A model generated the notes under the pieces. The model searched no databases, was not told the DNA's origin, and was given only the letters and a program-made list of their open reading frames with translations. A DNA stretch of 64,000 bases, taken from positions 47,360 to 111,359 of the forward strand of contig NVXU02000043.1 of NCBI GenBank assembly GCA_002734065.2, read 5' to 3'. Made by a program: the position numbers and the translations under genes. Below are positions 52,579 through 62,260 of this stretch, in pieces. Source of the DNA: Fluviicola sp. Lineage in GTDB: Bacteria > Bacteroidota > Bacteroidia > Flavobacteriales_D > Crocinitomicaceae. Within the stretch, counting starts at the first letter, position 1. Each line of letters opens with the position of its first letter.

Positions 52579-53328
52579 ATGAAAAAATACACTGCAATTA
52601 TTATCGACGACATCGAGCAAGCAAGAAAAACAATCAAGCAAGATTTGGCACATTACGCGCCCGATTTTGAACTTATTGGAGAGGCCAGTGGCGTTGTTGA
52701 GGGAGCAAAACTATTGAAGAACATTAAGCCCGACATTCTCTTCTTAGATATTCAAATGCAAGACGGTAGTGGCTTTGATTTATTGGATTTACTGGCAGAA
52801 ATAAACTTCAAAATAATATTCATAACAGCCTCTGACGCTTATGGTATCAAAGCCTTTCGTTACGCCGCAATAGATTATCTTTTAAAACCCATCGACCCAG
52901 ACGAGCTGGTTGAAGCTTTAGAAAAATTCAGACATTCACGGGTTAATGAGAGTGAAAAGTACAAGTTTTTAAACGAACAACTAAAGAATCACAAGCAACC
53001 CAGCGAAAGACTTGCTCTTCATTCTCAAGATAAAATTCAAATAGTAGAAATAAAATCTATTTTACGCTGCGAGAGTAGTGCCAACTACACTATTTTCTAC
53101 TTCAAAGATGGAAATCAAGTAGTGGTAACAAAGACTTTAAAAGAATTTGATGATTTGCTTAAAGACCAAGGCTTTTTCAGGGTGCATCAATCGCACTTGG
53201 TCAACACGAGACAAATAAAAGAATACGTTAAAACAGATGGAGGACATTTGATTATGAATGACAAAACGCTCATCCCTGTTTCGGTAAGAAAACGACCAGA
53301 GGTGGTGAGAATGTTGGATTCTCTTTGA
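52579..53328 (+). CDS. LytTR-family response regulator
   Basis: The 249-residue regulator has a receiver domain with acidic pair D10-D11, phospho-acceptor D57 in ILFLDIQMQDGSG and the conserved Lys in YLLKPIDP. A C-terminal LytTR DNA-binding domain follows (LALHSQDKIQIVEIKSILRC, FFRVHQSHLVN). It is the cognate partner of the preceding sensor and should regulate transcription; the neighbouring pbpC and alpha-2-macroglobulin genes are plausible but unproven targets. A bidirectional terminator follows. Confidence 0.93.
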   Translation: MKKYTAIIIDDIEQARKTIKQDLAHYAPDFELIGEASGVVEGAKLLKNIKPDILFLDIQMQDGSGFDLLDLLAEINFKIIFITASDAYGIKAFRYAAIDYLLKPIDPDELVEALEKFRHSRVNESEKYKFLNEQLKNHKQPSERLALHSQDKIQIVEIKSILRCESSANYTIFYFKDGNQVVVTKTLKEFDDLLKDQGFFRVHQSHLVNTRQIKEYVKTDGGHLIMNDKTLIPVSVRKRPEVVRMLDSL

Positions 53329-53345
53329 TTTAATAATCACAACCT

Positions 53346-53381
53346 AAAAAGCACGAACAATTTACTTGCTCGTGCTTTTTT
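53346..53381. terminator. Bidirectional intrinsic terminator
   Basis: AAAAAGCACGA (53346-53356) and TCGTGCTTTTT (53370-53380) form a perfect 11-bp stem with A- and T-tracts on both sides. It serves the LytTR gene from the left and the minus-strand genes from the right. Confidence 0.88.
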
Positions 53382-53406
53382 CGATGCTAAATTCAGCTTG
53401 TGGAGT

Positions 53407-53523
53407 TTACTTTTTACCACCTTTTGAACCACCTCCAGATTTTGGAGAGTTGCTTCCTCTTCCTCTTCCTGAAGGTTTTCCTGTTGTGCTTAGACCATTA
53501 CTAGGTCTATTTGCTTTCCCCAT
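53407..53523 (-). CDS. Small basic Gly/Ser-rich protein (38 aa)
   Basis: The ATG at 53523 begins MGKANRPSNGLSTTGKPSGR, continuing Gly/Ser/Lys rich to GGGSKGGKK. The frame is open to 53625 (72 residues), but the upstream part overlaps the alpha-2-macroglobulin stop and lacks a similar composition. The very basic, disordered character suggests an RNA- or ribosome-associated protein, though it does not match bTHX as I know it. The bidirectional terminator just beyond its stop supports a minus-strand transcript ending here. Confidence 0.45.
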   Translation of the reverse strand: MGKANRPSNGLSTTGKPSGRGRGSNSPKSGGGSKGGKK

Positions 53524-53606
53524 GATTACTTGTTTTAATTGGTACCTACTCCTGTTTAGGGTCTTTTTTCTGCTTATTCCGACCATCTCTTTAAAATCAA
53601 TTCTAC

Positions 53607-56600
53607 CTAAAAAACCTCCACCCACCTTCCTGGCAGTTGCGCATGAATGCTATGGTCGTACATTGCTTCTGTATAAACAGCGGGCAAGAAAAACCGTCCT
53701 TTATAAGTTGCATTAAGAATTATTTTGATAATCTTGGTTTCGTTGGGTCGCAGAGAATAGTAGCTCAAAACACGATCGTCTCGAATGTCCTGGTAACGTG
53801 TTTTATTGCGAGTTCCTTTGTTGCCATATAACCTTGTGTTGTGTATCTCCCAGCCACTTGGAAATAACTGATTCAATGCCATCTCTTTGTAGTGAGTCTT
53901 GGAAGGGTTCCACAACTTCACTTCTGCAATAAACTCTGTTCCTTGCTTTATTTTACTGGCATCAATCTCCTTACCATTGATGTTGGTGTATTTTACCCAC
54001 ATTTTTAAGTTGGAGAATTCTTTCTTCACAGAATGCACCTTGGGAATCTTAGCAACAGTAAGAGTTACGAAAAGCAGAGCGTTTTTAGCATTTTTTAATT
54101 GAATTTCACGGTTTTTGATAGATTTTATCGCTGGAACTGTAATTTTATGCACAGTATTCTTTGTTAAACGCAAATTGTGTTTTTTACCGTCAATAGAATA
54201 GTTCAATTCTCCATCTACAGCATCGCTATTCAATTGGCAGAATTTCGCAATAGACAGGAGAGAATAAGCCGTTTCCTGTGTACTCATCCATCGCTTAGAA
54301 TTTAATTCTCCAGCAATTTCTTTTAATAAACTCACACCTTGAGAATGATTGTCTAAGATACTGTGCACTTCTAACACGATGCTTTTATCTCTTAAATCAG
54401 ATCCAAAAGAATTCGATAACTCTCGGTAAGTTGGAATGTTTTCCTTTGCACTTTTGATCATTTTCTTAGCTGTTTCTACTTGCCCAATTATAGCATAAGC
54501 ACTTGCCAATCTCCATTTTGCCATGTTGGAAAGCTCTCTTTCTTCGCGCAATCGGTTCATTGCTCCAACCTCAGGATGGTTGCTTAACGCTAATAAATAC
54601 AAACGGTATGCTTGCCCTAATTGATTCGACTTGTTTCCAGTTAAGGTCCAGTTTCGAGCTGCTTTTTTTTGGTATTTGAGCCATCGTTGCTTCATATTCG
54701 CAGGCAATCGATAACCTTTTAATTCTGCTTCTAACATAAAATGTCCCGCATAATTTGTGCCCCAACTATTCACATTTACCTCGCCAGGCCAATAAGAGAA
54801 TCCTCCATCTGATGTTTGAAAAAGCTGCAATCTTTTTAATCCTTTTCTGATGTTGTTTGCAATATTCCTATTCTCCCGAGCGTTTAATGACACTAAATCG
54901 TCCAAAAACAACTGAGGAAACACAGAGCTGGTTGTTTGTTCAACACACCCGTGAGGATACTGAATTAAGTAATCCAACCTTTTTTCAAGATTAATCGGTG
55001 GAGAAGTGGAAATCTCAATAATTCCTCTATTGGTTCCTATTAATCCGTCCATTAAAAGATTTGTATTAATAAGCTCCCCGGCTTTCAATTGAAATTCTTT
55101 GGAGTCAAAAATTACAGGATTGGAAGGTCGCACATCAATTTCAATCTCTTGATAAGAAATTTCATTCCCCGATCTTGCGGTGATGGATATTCTGCCAACA
55201 CCGACTTTATTTTTTGTTTTCAGGGAGAAATTCACAACTTCATCACCAATTTGACTGAATTGGATGCTTTTTTGTCCGTTTTTCAGTTCAAAGTAAGAAT
55301 TCACAGTGACTTTTACCTGCACATTCTTTATGTTTTTCTCCATGGCAAAAATAGTTACAGGAAGTACAAAATCTTCATTAGGGCCGATTACCCTCGGAAC
55401 AGTTGCTAGCAACATCAATGGTTTTTTAACGGCAACCGTTTTTTGTGCTTTGCCATAAGCTTGCTTGTCTCGAGCGATGACCATTACCCGCACAGAACCG
55501 ACATAATTAGGAATGTTAACGATGTGTTTTTTAGCACCGCCAGCAGGAAGTTCAAAAGGACCTAAAAACCGAACCATTGGTTTAAAACGATTGGCCTTTG
55601 GACCGTCGCCAACAACAACTTCTCCATCTCCACCAATACTGATGAGGTGGTTTAATTTTCCGGCATAAGCGCCAATTACATCATCGTACAAGTCCCACGT
55701 TTTAATACCAAGTGCTTCTTTTGCATAAAATACACTCCATGGATTTGGTGTTTTAAAATTGGTGATGTCGAGCAATCCCTCATCTACGATGGCTAAAGTA
55801 TAGGTCATTTTTTTTCCATTCTTTTCTTTGACAGTGATTGCTGTTTTGGACTCAGGACGAATCTTATCCTTCATTAAAATCATAGGCTTTAAATGCGTGT
55901 TGGGGTCATTGACCAAAATCGGAATAACACCGTACATTCTGATAGGCATATCATTTTTAGTCATGTTGTGAGCTTGCAAAAGGGCAACATGCACAAAAGC
56001 GTTGGGTGCCATACTTGCCGTTGCTGAAAACTCGAATTTTGTTTCTCCTTTTTGTGTTTTAACCCAAAATTTCTTTAAGATTTTCTCACTTGTTTCCACA
56101 GTTATTAGAGCACGTCCGCTAGAGGATGACGGAAAACTCACTTTCACCATCTCTCCTTTTACATATTTTTGCTTGTTGGTTGCAAAGTTGAGCATTGATG
56201 CAAATTCAGTATTGCTTCTGTTCGCTCGACTCCAATAAGGCCAATCGAAGTGAATCAATTGACCCGTTTGATGTCCTCCATTTTTATCCGTTATGATGAT
56301 CAAATACTTGCCGTATTCTTCGTCGGGAATATTTAAACTGAATTCGGATTTTCCATTCTCCGTACTGAGATTTATTTCTTTGTACAACACAACGCCATTT
56401 CTTGCGGTAAACGTTGCGAAATCTTTTGTTCCATCATACCACCAGTTCCAATCCACTTTATAGATTTTGACATGCAGTTTTTCTGTTGATTTTAGTTTTC
56501 CTTCTTTGTTTAGTGTTACCACCTGAAAAGTCTGCTTTTTATTGGTTGTTAATGTGCTACCGTATTTGTCTAAATTGGGAGCTTGCAAACCTACATAAGT

Positions 56601-59093
56601 GTTAAACGGAGAATGTGAATTCATTTTTCGGTCGATGCTAAATTCGCCACTTTTCTCATATACTTTCAGCGTATATTGTGCTTGCAACATCCCCGATGCT
56701 TCTTGCATAGTGGATAGTTGACTTTTAAAAGTTGATTCTCCGGATGCATTTAATTTCCCATTAAAAATCGTTTTATTAGACAAGCTTCCACTACGTATGG
56801 GAGAATCAAAAACATAGTTTTTAAAACCTTTAAAACGAGTTCTCATTGGTTTTAATTGTACTTGCACATTTGCTCGCAGTCCTTTTGCACTTGCTCCATG
56901 TAACCATTTTGCTATTATTCTGCAAGAATCCGAATTCTGATTTTGAGTAATCTCTAAGTCAATTTTTAATCGATTTGCCTTTACTGTCTCAACTTTAAAG
57001 CTTTTCACAAAGTTTCGGTTACCAATGCTCACAATTGCTCTGTAACTTCCTGTTGGAGAATCGAGTGTTGTTGCCGTTCTGAAATCGTAAAAATTAGCAC
57101 TGTTTTTAGCGGTGGTTTTTTCATAAATCACATTTCCAGAAGGGTCGTAAAATTTAAAACCAATAGGATGATTTTTAGGAAGGGTTGCGTTTTGATCTTG
57201 CAGAATAAAGTTGATAAAAAGCGAATCTCCGGGTCTCCAGACGCTTCTTTCGGCATATAAAAAGCCCTTTAATCCTTTTTGGGTGTGCTGTCCGCTAACA
57301 TCAAACTTGCTGAGTGAATTCACATGACCGTCAGTTAATTTTAGATAAGCCCTTTGCCTCCCTTTTTTTGCAATCATAATGAAGGGCTTTCTTTTTAGAT
57401 GCACGCGAGCCATTCCTTTTTCGTTGCTTTTTACCGAAGCAATGAGTTTTTTGGCATAATCATAAAAATAAACTGTTGCTCCTGCAGTGGGATTTGTTGT
57501 CACCATATCAGAAAGAAAAACATGTCCGTTTTTAGCTTCGTCGAGTTTAAAAATCATCCCGATGTTACACGCTAAAATGTTGCGTTTTATCGCCTTTCCA
57601 TAATAATAAGCATCCTCGCAAGGGTTCTGATCTCTGCCATAACTCCATGTAGAATAGCCGTTGAAGCCGTATTGATGCCAGTTTCGCTCATTCCAGTCAT
57701 TTTGAGTGCTTTTTTTCTCCGTTTCAATCATTTTTAAAGAATCACAGTCGCAAGTAGTGTATGCTCGTTCAAATTTCAATGCAACTTGATAAATTGCACC
57801 TGGCTCGGCATTGATTAATTTTTCTAAGTTGATAACGTGAGTATTCCATTGATTTAAGTTCAGTTTGCCATTCTTAACAAGGTTGATTTTTTCTTCTGCG
57901 ACAACCTTTCCAAAACGTGTCAATTCATCCCGTCCATTTAGTTCATTTACTTGAAGAAAGTGATGCACATTTTTCTCGTAAATTCGAATGATTCTAACGT
58001 CAACTGCTTTCAAAGCGATGGCTTCAAAAGGGAAGATTAATCCTTGAGAATTCGGTAGAATTGACCCCGAACTTTTTAATCGAATTTGAGGAGATGCCTT
58101 TTGGAAAGTTAAAATATCGGTGACTTCTTCTAACATTTTTGCTTCCTCAGTGTTCTTTATTCCGGCAGAAACGGTCAGCTTTTTGATTCCTTCAAGTCGG
58201 TTGGGTAAATAAACCGTTACAAGGTTTCTGTTGACTTTAAAAGATAGATTATTGATGCCTTCGATGGCAATTAAGCCTTCTAAATTTTGTGAAGAAAGAA
58301 TGGGTTCCGTAAAGCGAAGTTCTACCATTTGGTCTTCATTCTCAATAACGGTTGATTGACTGAGCGTGAAATCTCCCAAAGCTGTTACTTTTATTGATTC
58401 TTGCCCTTTAGAATAGGATTGAATTGACGCGCCATCCCATTTGATGTGAATCGTTTGTTCTTCGTCTAATTTTGCAATGTTATCAACGGAGAAGTTGAAG
58501 GAATTGCTTTCGTTTATTCTTTCTAATTTAAAACGCAAGGGTTTGCCATCGATGTCAATTTTTAGTGTTTTTCTGACCAAGTTTATTTCTTCAAAATCAC
58601 TCAATGAAATATCGCCTTCTAACTTTTGAAGAGAATAATTGTATTCACTAACACTTCGAAGGCCTTTAATGTAGGTTGTTATCTTCTGTTGTGCCGTTGC
58701 AAATTGAAAAGAAAACTTTTTAAATCCGGAGGCTACTTCTGCTATTTTATCGAGTTTAAACTCTCCATCGTAAAACTGATTAACAGGAAGTATTTCTGAC
58801 GGAATAAATTCTATCAATCGCTGGTTAACAACAATTGTTTTTCCTTTGATTTTTGGTTCAAAGGTCAAGAGTTGGTTCAGTTCTTTTTCTGATAAAGAAG
58901 TCGAAATATCGTTGACCAATTCTATCCGAATTACTCCTTTTCTGTTGATCATTCCAGAGGTGTAACCTGAGATGTGCTTATTGAACTTCGGATTAACTGC
59001 AAAAATTTCAGAGTTTGATTTTCCGCATGAACTAACGAGAACGTTAATCAGGAGTAGGATGAGTAGTTGAGCGATAATTTGAGTTATTTTCAT
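53607..59093 (-). CDS. Bacterial alpha-2-macroglobulin-like lipoprotein (MG domains, thioester)
   Basis: The 1828-residue protein starts with a lipobox (LLLINVLVSSC, lipidated Cys at about 23). It then has a long array of beta-sandwich MG domains, including LYAERSVWRPGDSLFINFILQ and a bait-region neighbourhood, and a central A2M domain (KTWDLYDDVIGAYAGKL, GSVRVMVIARDKQAYG). The thioester motif GCVEQ, near residue 1382 (YPHGCVEQTTSSVFPQ), is intact. A terpenoid-cyclase-like helical domain and a receptor-like C-terminal domain follow. Such proteins trap proteases in the periplasm and protect peptidoglycan synthesis, normally encoded next to pbpC; here pbpC is the nearest minus-strand neighbour beyond a divergent two-component pair. 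Confidence 0.92.
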   Translation of the reverse strand: MKITQIIAQLLILLLINVLVSSCGKSNSEIFAVNPKFNKHISGYTSGMINRKGVIRIELVNDISTSLSEKELNQLLTFEPKIKGKTIVVNQRLIEFIPSEILPVNQFYDGEFKLDKIAEVASGFKKFSFQFATAQQKITTYIKGLRSVSEYNYSLQKLEGDISLSDFEEINLVRKTLKIDIDGKPLRFKLERINESNSFNFSVDNIAKLDEEQTIHIKWDGASIQSYSKGQESIKVTALGDFTLSQSTVIENEDQMVELRFTEPILSSQNLEGLIAIEGINNLSFKVNRNLVTVYLPNRLEGIKKLTVSAGIKNTEEAKMLEEVTDILTFQKASPQIRLKSSGSILPNSQGLIFPFEAIALKAVDVRIIRIYEKNVHHFLQVNELNGRDELTRFGKVVAEEKINLVKNGKLNLNQWNTHVINLEKLINAEPGAIYQVALKFERAYTTCDCDSLKMIETEKKSTQNDWNERNWHQYGFNGYSTWSYGRDQNPCEDAYYYGKAIKRNILACNIGMIFKLDEAKNGHVFLSDMVTTNPTAGATVYFYDYAKKLIASVKSNEKGMARVHLKRKPFIMIAKKGRQRAYLKLTDGHVNSLSKFDVSGQHTQKGLKGFLYAERSVWRPGDSLFINFILQDQNATLPKNHPIGFKFYDPSGNVIYEKTTAKNSANFYDFRTATTLDSPTGSYRAIVSIGNRNFVKSFKVETVKANRLKIDLEITQNQNSDSCRIIAKWLHGASAKGLRANVQVQLKPMRTRFKGFKNYVFDSPIRSGSLSNKTIFNGKLNASGESTFKSQLSTMQEASGMLQAQYTLKVYEKSGEFSIDRKMNSHSPFNTYVGLQAPNLDKYGSTLTTNKKQTFQVVTLNKEGKLKSTEKLHVKIYKVDWNWWYDGTKDFATFTARNGVVLYKEINLSTENGKSEFSLNIPDEEYGKYLIIITDKNGGHQTGQLIHFDWPYWSRANRSNTEFASMLNFATNKQKYVKGEMVKVSFPSSSSGRALITVETSEKILKKFWVKTQKGETKFEFSATASMAPNAFVHVALLQAHNMTKNDMPIRMYGVIPILVNDPNTHLKPMILMKDKIRPESKTAITVKEKNGKKMTYTLAIVDEGLLDITNFKTPNPWSVFYAKEALGIKTWDLYDDVIGAYAGKLNHLISIGGDGEVVVGDGPKANRFKPMVRFLGPFELPAGGAKKHIVNIPNYVGSVRVMVIARDKQAYGKAQKTVAVKKPLMLLATVPRVIGPNEDFVLPVTIFAMEKNIKNVQVKVTVNSYFELKNGQKSIQFSQIGDEVVNFSLKTKNKVGVGRISITARSGNEISYQEIEIDVRPSNPVIFDSKEFQLKAGELINTNLLMDGLIGTNRGIIEISTSPPINLEKRLDYLIQYPHGCVEQTTSSVFPQLFLDDLVSLNARENRNIANNIRKGLKRLQLFQTSDGGFSYWPGEVNVNSWGTNYAGHFMLEAELKGYRLPANMKQRWLKYQKKAARNWTLTGNKSNQLGQAYRLYLLALSNHPEVGAMNRLREERELSNMAKWRLASAYAIIGQVETAKKMIKSAKENIPTYRELSNSFGSDLRDKSIVLEVHSILDNHSQGVSLLKEIAGELNSKRWMSTQETAYSLLSIAKFCQLNSDAVDGELNYSIDGKKHNLRLTKNTVHKITVPAIKSIKNREIQLKNAKNALLFVTLTVAKIPKVHSVKKEFSNLKMWVKYTNINGKEIDASKIKQGTEFIAEVKLWNPSKTHYKEMALNQLFPSGWEIHNTRLYGNKGTRNKTRYQDIRDDRVLSYYSLRPNETKIIKIILNATYKGRFFLPAVYTEAMYDHSIHAQLPGRWVEVF

Positions 59094-59226
59094 GACTTTT
59101 TTTTGTAAATATCAGTTCTCTTACTAAAAAAACCGTTGGTCTTTGAGAAGACGCCTGTATCTTTCGAGAATTCGTATTGAAATGAATGATATTCGATTTT
59201 AGAATTCTGAATAAGGTAGAATTTCG

Positions 59227-59238
59227 TATATTAGTAGC
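59227..59238 (+). promoter_or_regulatory. Promoter-like boxes before the 59239 gene
   Basis: TATATTAG (59227-59234) followed by TAGC and the ATG keeps the four-base spacing seen elsewhere but deviates at one TTTG position. A second candidate, TTG (59136-59138) 19 bases before TATCTTTC (59158-59165), would give a leader of about 65 bases. Confidence 0.3.
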
Positions 59239-59625
59239 ATGAAAAAATGGCTTTTCACCTTATTATTGATTCTTCCCATGATGATTTCTGCGCAAAAAGA
59301 GATTCATCTCAAGCGGAAATATTTAGGCAAATACAAAGGAGAAATTGCAGCTTACAACATCGACACAGGTGAGAAAATTATGCGTGTGAGTTCTTCCGCT
59401 ATTTATGTAGAAATCAACAAGAATGACATCACAATTACCATAGGAAACAACAAATTAACTGGAACTTACGAGGTGATGTTCAAGGCACAAACTTATTTCT
59501 TGGTCGATGCAAAAATCGAAGGACAGTTAGCAACGGAAAGAATTATTGTGTACAAGCGAGGTCGAAAAATAGCAAGAGACGGCATGTTTCCGCAGCCAGT
59601 TACACAGATGAGGAAGTATAAGTAG
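59239..59625 (+). CDS. Small secreted protein of unknown function
   Basis: The 128-residue protein begins with a signal peptide (MKKWLFTLLLILPMMISAQ). It continues with a basic beta-rich domain (KRKYLGKYKGEIAAYNID, ITITIGNNKLTGTYEVMF) that looks like a small lipocalin-like or META-like barrel by strand alternation, though no family is assigned. It has no Cys. It is divergent from the alpha-2-macroglobulin gene and convergent with the hydrolase. Confidence 0.65.
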   Translation: MKKWLFTLLLILPMMISAQKEIHLKRKYLGKYKGEIAAYNIDTGEKIMRVSSSAIYVEINKNDITITIGNNKLTGTYEVMFKAQTYFLVDAKIEGQLATERIIVYKRGRKIARDGMFPQPVTQMRKYK

Positions 59626-59640
59626 GGTAGCTTTTGATTG

Positions 59641-60405
59641 TTAGCCTTTTGCTAAGTATTTCTTTAGAATATTATTCACTTCCTCACTCTTCTCAATATG
59701 TCCCATGTGACCGCAATCGTCGATTTCAATCACTTCAATACCTGTCGAATCGGTCAATTCTCTCATTTTAGTACACGACACAATTGCGTCCTCTTTTCCT
59801 TGAATGATGAGAATATCTTTTGCGTTCTGTACCACGAAATCCAAGTTGTTTTGGCGCTTGCTCATGGTAATTGAAAAACTTGCAATTGTCTGCGCATCAA
59901 TCAGAGAAGCTTCTCCGAGAAGGGCTGTGATTTTGTTATTATGCTCCATTGGGTTTATAAACAGATTGGGAATTGCTTCGTAAATGAACAGTTTCTTGTT
60001 CTTTTGGACAATTTTTGCAACACGCATTCTGTCCTCTTTCTTCTGCTGAGTATCTTCCCAGAAGTTAGAATTGAGAAGAACTAGTTTTTGGCATCGAACG
60101 TCTATTTTCTTCAATTCTAATCCAACATAAGCGCCCATAGAATGACCGACGATCTGATATTCTTGCAAGTTTAAATCGTCAAGAATGATCTTTACATCTT
60201 TTGCAACGGAAGCCATTGAGAGTTCTACGGATTGCAATTCCGAAGCACCATGTCCTGGTAAGTCAATGAGAATTTGTTGGATGTTTTCTGACAGTGAAAG
60301 ATGTTCCCACATGGTGATTGATTCTAAAAAACCGTGTAAAAAAACAACAGGGCGACCATTTCCGACCACCCTGTAATTTAATTTATTTTTCGATGATTTA
60401 CTCAT
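59641..60405 (-). CDS. Alpha/beta-hydrolase
   Basis: The 254-residue alpha/beta-hydrolase has the oxyanion region VVFLHGFLES, a GHGASEL loop and the nucleophile elbow VGHSMGAYVGLEL (catalytic Ser). Later come the Asp in IIQGKEDAIVSC and the His in DDCGHMGHIEKS, so the triad is complete. The substrate cannot be told; it falls among MenH/BioH-like or general esterase members. Its start overlaps the pepP stop by eight bases, so the pair is co-translated. Confidence 0.88.
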   Translation of the reverse strand: MSKSSKNKLNYRVVGNGRPVVFLHGFLESITMWEHLSLSENIQQILIDLPGHGASELQSVELSMASVAKDVKIILDDLNLQEYQIVGHSMGAYVGLELKKIDVRCQKLVLLNSNFWEDTQQKKEDRMRVAKIVQKNKKLFIYEAIPNLFINPMEHNNKITALLGEASLIDAQTIASFSITMSKRQNNLDFVVQNAKDILIIQGKEDAIVSCTKMRELTDSTGIEVIEIDDCGHMGHIEKSEEVNNILKKYLAKG

Positions 60406-61690
60406 TCATCAAGGTTTCAATTTCATCTACTTCGATAGGAATGTCTCCCATTAAATTAAACGGTGCACCCGACTTCTGAACCACTAAATCGTCTTCAATT
60501 CGGATTCCTAAATCCTCTTCTGGAATGTAGATTCCCGGTTCGCACGTAAAAGCCATTCCAGCTTTTATCGGTTCATCGTACAGCCCTAAATCGTGTGTGT
60601 CAAGACCGATAAAATGAGAAGTTCCGTGCATGAAGTACTTTTTATACGCTGGCCAATTAGGATCTTGATTTTTAATATCCGTCTTGTCAATTAGGTTTAA
60701 TTTGAGCAGTTCACTTTCCATCAATTTACCGACTTCTTTGTGATAATCGTTGAGCATTGTTCCAGGAATCAACAGTTTTTCGGCTGCTTTCTTCACGTTT
60801 AACACAGAATTGTAAACCTCTTTTTGGCGAGCAGAAAACTGGCCATTTACAGGCAATGAGCGAGTCAAATCAGAAGCGTAATTTGCGTATTCTGCACCAA
60901 CGTCTAATAAGATGACATCACCGTCTTTGCACTGCTGATTGTTTTGAATATAATGCAACACGCAGGCACTTGCTCCAGACGCTACAATAGGCGTGTAGGC
61001 GAACCCCTGTGATCGATTGATTAAAAATTCATGCATTAACTCTGCTTCTATTTCATATTCCCAAACACCCGGTTTGATGAATTTTAAGATTCTTTCTACA
61101 GCTGATTTCGTGATATTACACGCGGTTTGCATCAAGTCAATTTCAATGTCACTTTTAATAGAACGAATGCGGTGTAATATCGGGGCACTTTTTCTCATAG
61201 AATGCGCAGGATAATCAATTCTCACTTTTTTTATAAACCGATCTTCTCTTGTTTCTACTTCTGTATTGGCACGAAGATGCTCGTTGGTGTTTAGATAAAT
61301 AGCATCCACTTCTGCCATCATTTGTTTGAAAATTTTATCAAAATCACTCAACCAATAGACGGTTTTTATCCCTGCAGTTTCAAAAGCTGCTTCTTTTGTT
61401 AGTTTTTCACCTTCCCAAACAGCAATGTGCTCGTTGGTTTCTTTTAAGAATAGAACCTCTCGATGCACTTTATTCTTAGAAAATGGAGAAAGAACAAGTA
61501 TGCTCTCTTCTTGATCAACGCCCGATAGATAGAATATATCTCGATGCTGCTGAAACGGCTGTGTACTGTCCGCGCTTACTGGATAAATATCGTTGGAGTT
61601 AAAAACCGCTAATGCATGACTGTCCATTTGAGCAACAAACTCTTTTCTGTTGTGAATGAATAGATTTTTATTAATTCTATTGTATTTCAT
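60398..61690 (-). CDS. pepP: Xaa-Pro aminopeptidase (M24B)
   Basis: Removes an N-terminal residue preceding proline, using two metal ions. The 430-residue protein has the N-terminal AMP_N domain (HALAVFNSNDIYPVSADSTQP, FYLSGVDQEESILVLSP) and a pita-bread catalytic domain with metal ligands in LLDVGAEYANYASDLTRSLP, HGTSHFIGLDTHD, CEPGIYIPEEDLGIRIEDD. Length and motifs are typical of PepP. It leads a two-gene operon with the hydrolase. Confidence 0.93.
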   Translation of the reverse strand: MKYNRINKNLFIHNRKEFVAQMDSHALAVFNSNDIYPVSADSTQPFQQHRDIFYLSGVDQEESILVLSPFSKNKVHREVLFLKETNEHIAVWEGEKLTKEAAFETAGIKTVYWLSDFDKIFKQMMAEVDAIYLNTNEHLRANTEVETREDRFIKKVRIDYPAHSMRKSAPILHRIRSIKSDIEIDLMQTACNITKSAVERILKFIKPGVWEYEIEAELMHEFLINRSQGFAYTPIVASGASACVLHYIQNNQQCKDGDVILLDVGAEYANYASDLTRSLPVNGQFSARQKEVYNSVLNVKKAAEKLLIPGTMLNDYHKEVGKLMESELLKLNLIDKTDIKNQDPNWPAYKKYFMHGTSHFIGLDTHDLGLYDEPIKAGMAFTCEPGIYIPEEDLGIRIEDDLVVQKSGAPFNLMGDIPIEVDEIETLMNE

Positions 61691-61776
61691 AATTGCATAA
61701 ATAAGTATGACCGTGAAGATAATTATTTTCTATAAATGTAACGCATTTGATGAGTTAAATTGCAACACGATTTCAC

Positions 61777-61795
61777 TACGTAAATAGATTACGTA
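61777..61795. promoter_or_regulatory. Inverted repeat upstream of the 61835 gene
   Basis: TACGTAA-ATAGA-TTACGTA is a perfect 7-bp inverted repeat with a 5-base spacer, in the divergent gap between pepP and the small 61835 gene. It would sit near -35 of a start at about 61822. A second short repeat, TTGTA-GTG-TACAA, lies at 61810-61822. Both are candidate operator sites. Confidence 0.4.
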
Positions 61796-61834
61796 CTTCT
61801 ATTAGATATTTGTAGTGTACAAAACAAAATAGAT

Positions 61835-62155
61835 ATGAGAGCAATAGGAAAAACAATCGAGATTAGCAGCATCCAGTTTGAATCGAATGAGGCGGATGTA
61901 TTAATAAAGGGGAAGGTTCAACAGGGTGATTTATCTTATCCTACAGACGTTATTGTGTCGCAAACACAGCTTAATAAGGTAGTTAATCAATTAGGGAGAC
62001 AGAATAGTCATTTCGACTTTAACACCCATGTTATTGTTGAAGAAATGTACAACAATGAACACCTTTTTACCGCAGAGTTTGGAAAAACAATCAACTCAAA
62101 ATTAAGTTTGAATGATTTGTTAAATATTCAAACTTATGTTCAAATTCGGGCTTAA
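61835..62155 (+). CDS. Conserved-looking small protein of unknown function
   Basis: The 106-residue soluble protein (MRAIGKTIEISSIQFESNEA start) has alternating strands in the first half and a helical, Asn-rich end. There is no signal peptide, Cys or known motif. It stands alone, preceded by two small inverted repeats. No function can be offered. Confidence 0.65.
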   Translation: MRAIGKTIEISSIQFESNEADVLIKGKVQQGDLSYPTDVIVSQTQLNKVVNQLGRQNSHFDFNTHVIVEEMYNNEHLFTAEFGKTINSKLSLNDLLNIQTYVQIRA

Positions 62156-62260
62156 CAAAAAAAAAGTCTTCAAAACAGGCAACCATTCCGATGATTTTCC
62201 GTAATTTAGATGAACTATTCTCGTTTTGAGAATTAATTGAATTTTTAATACTACTAAATT

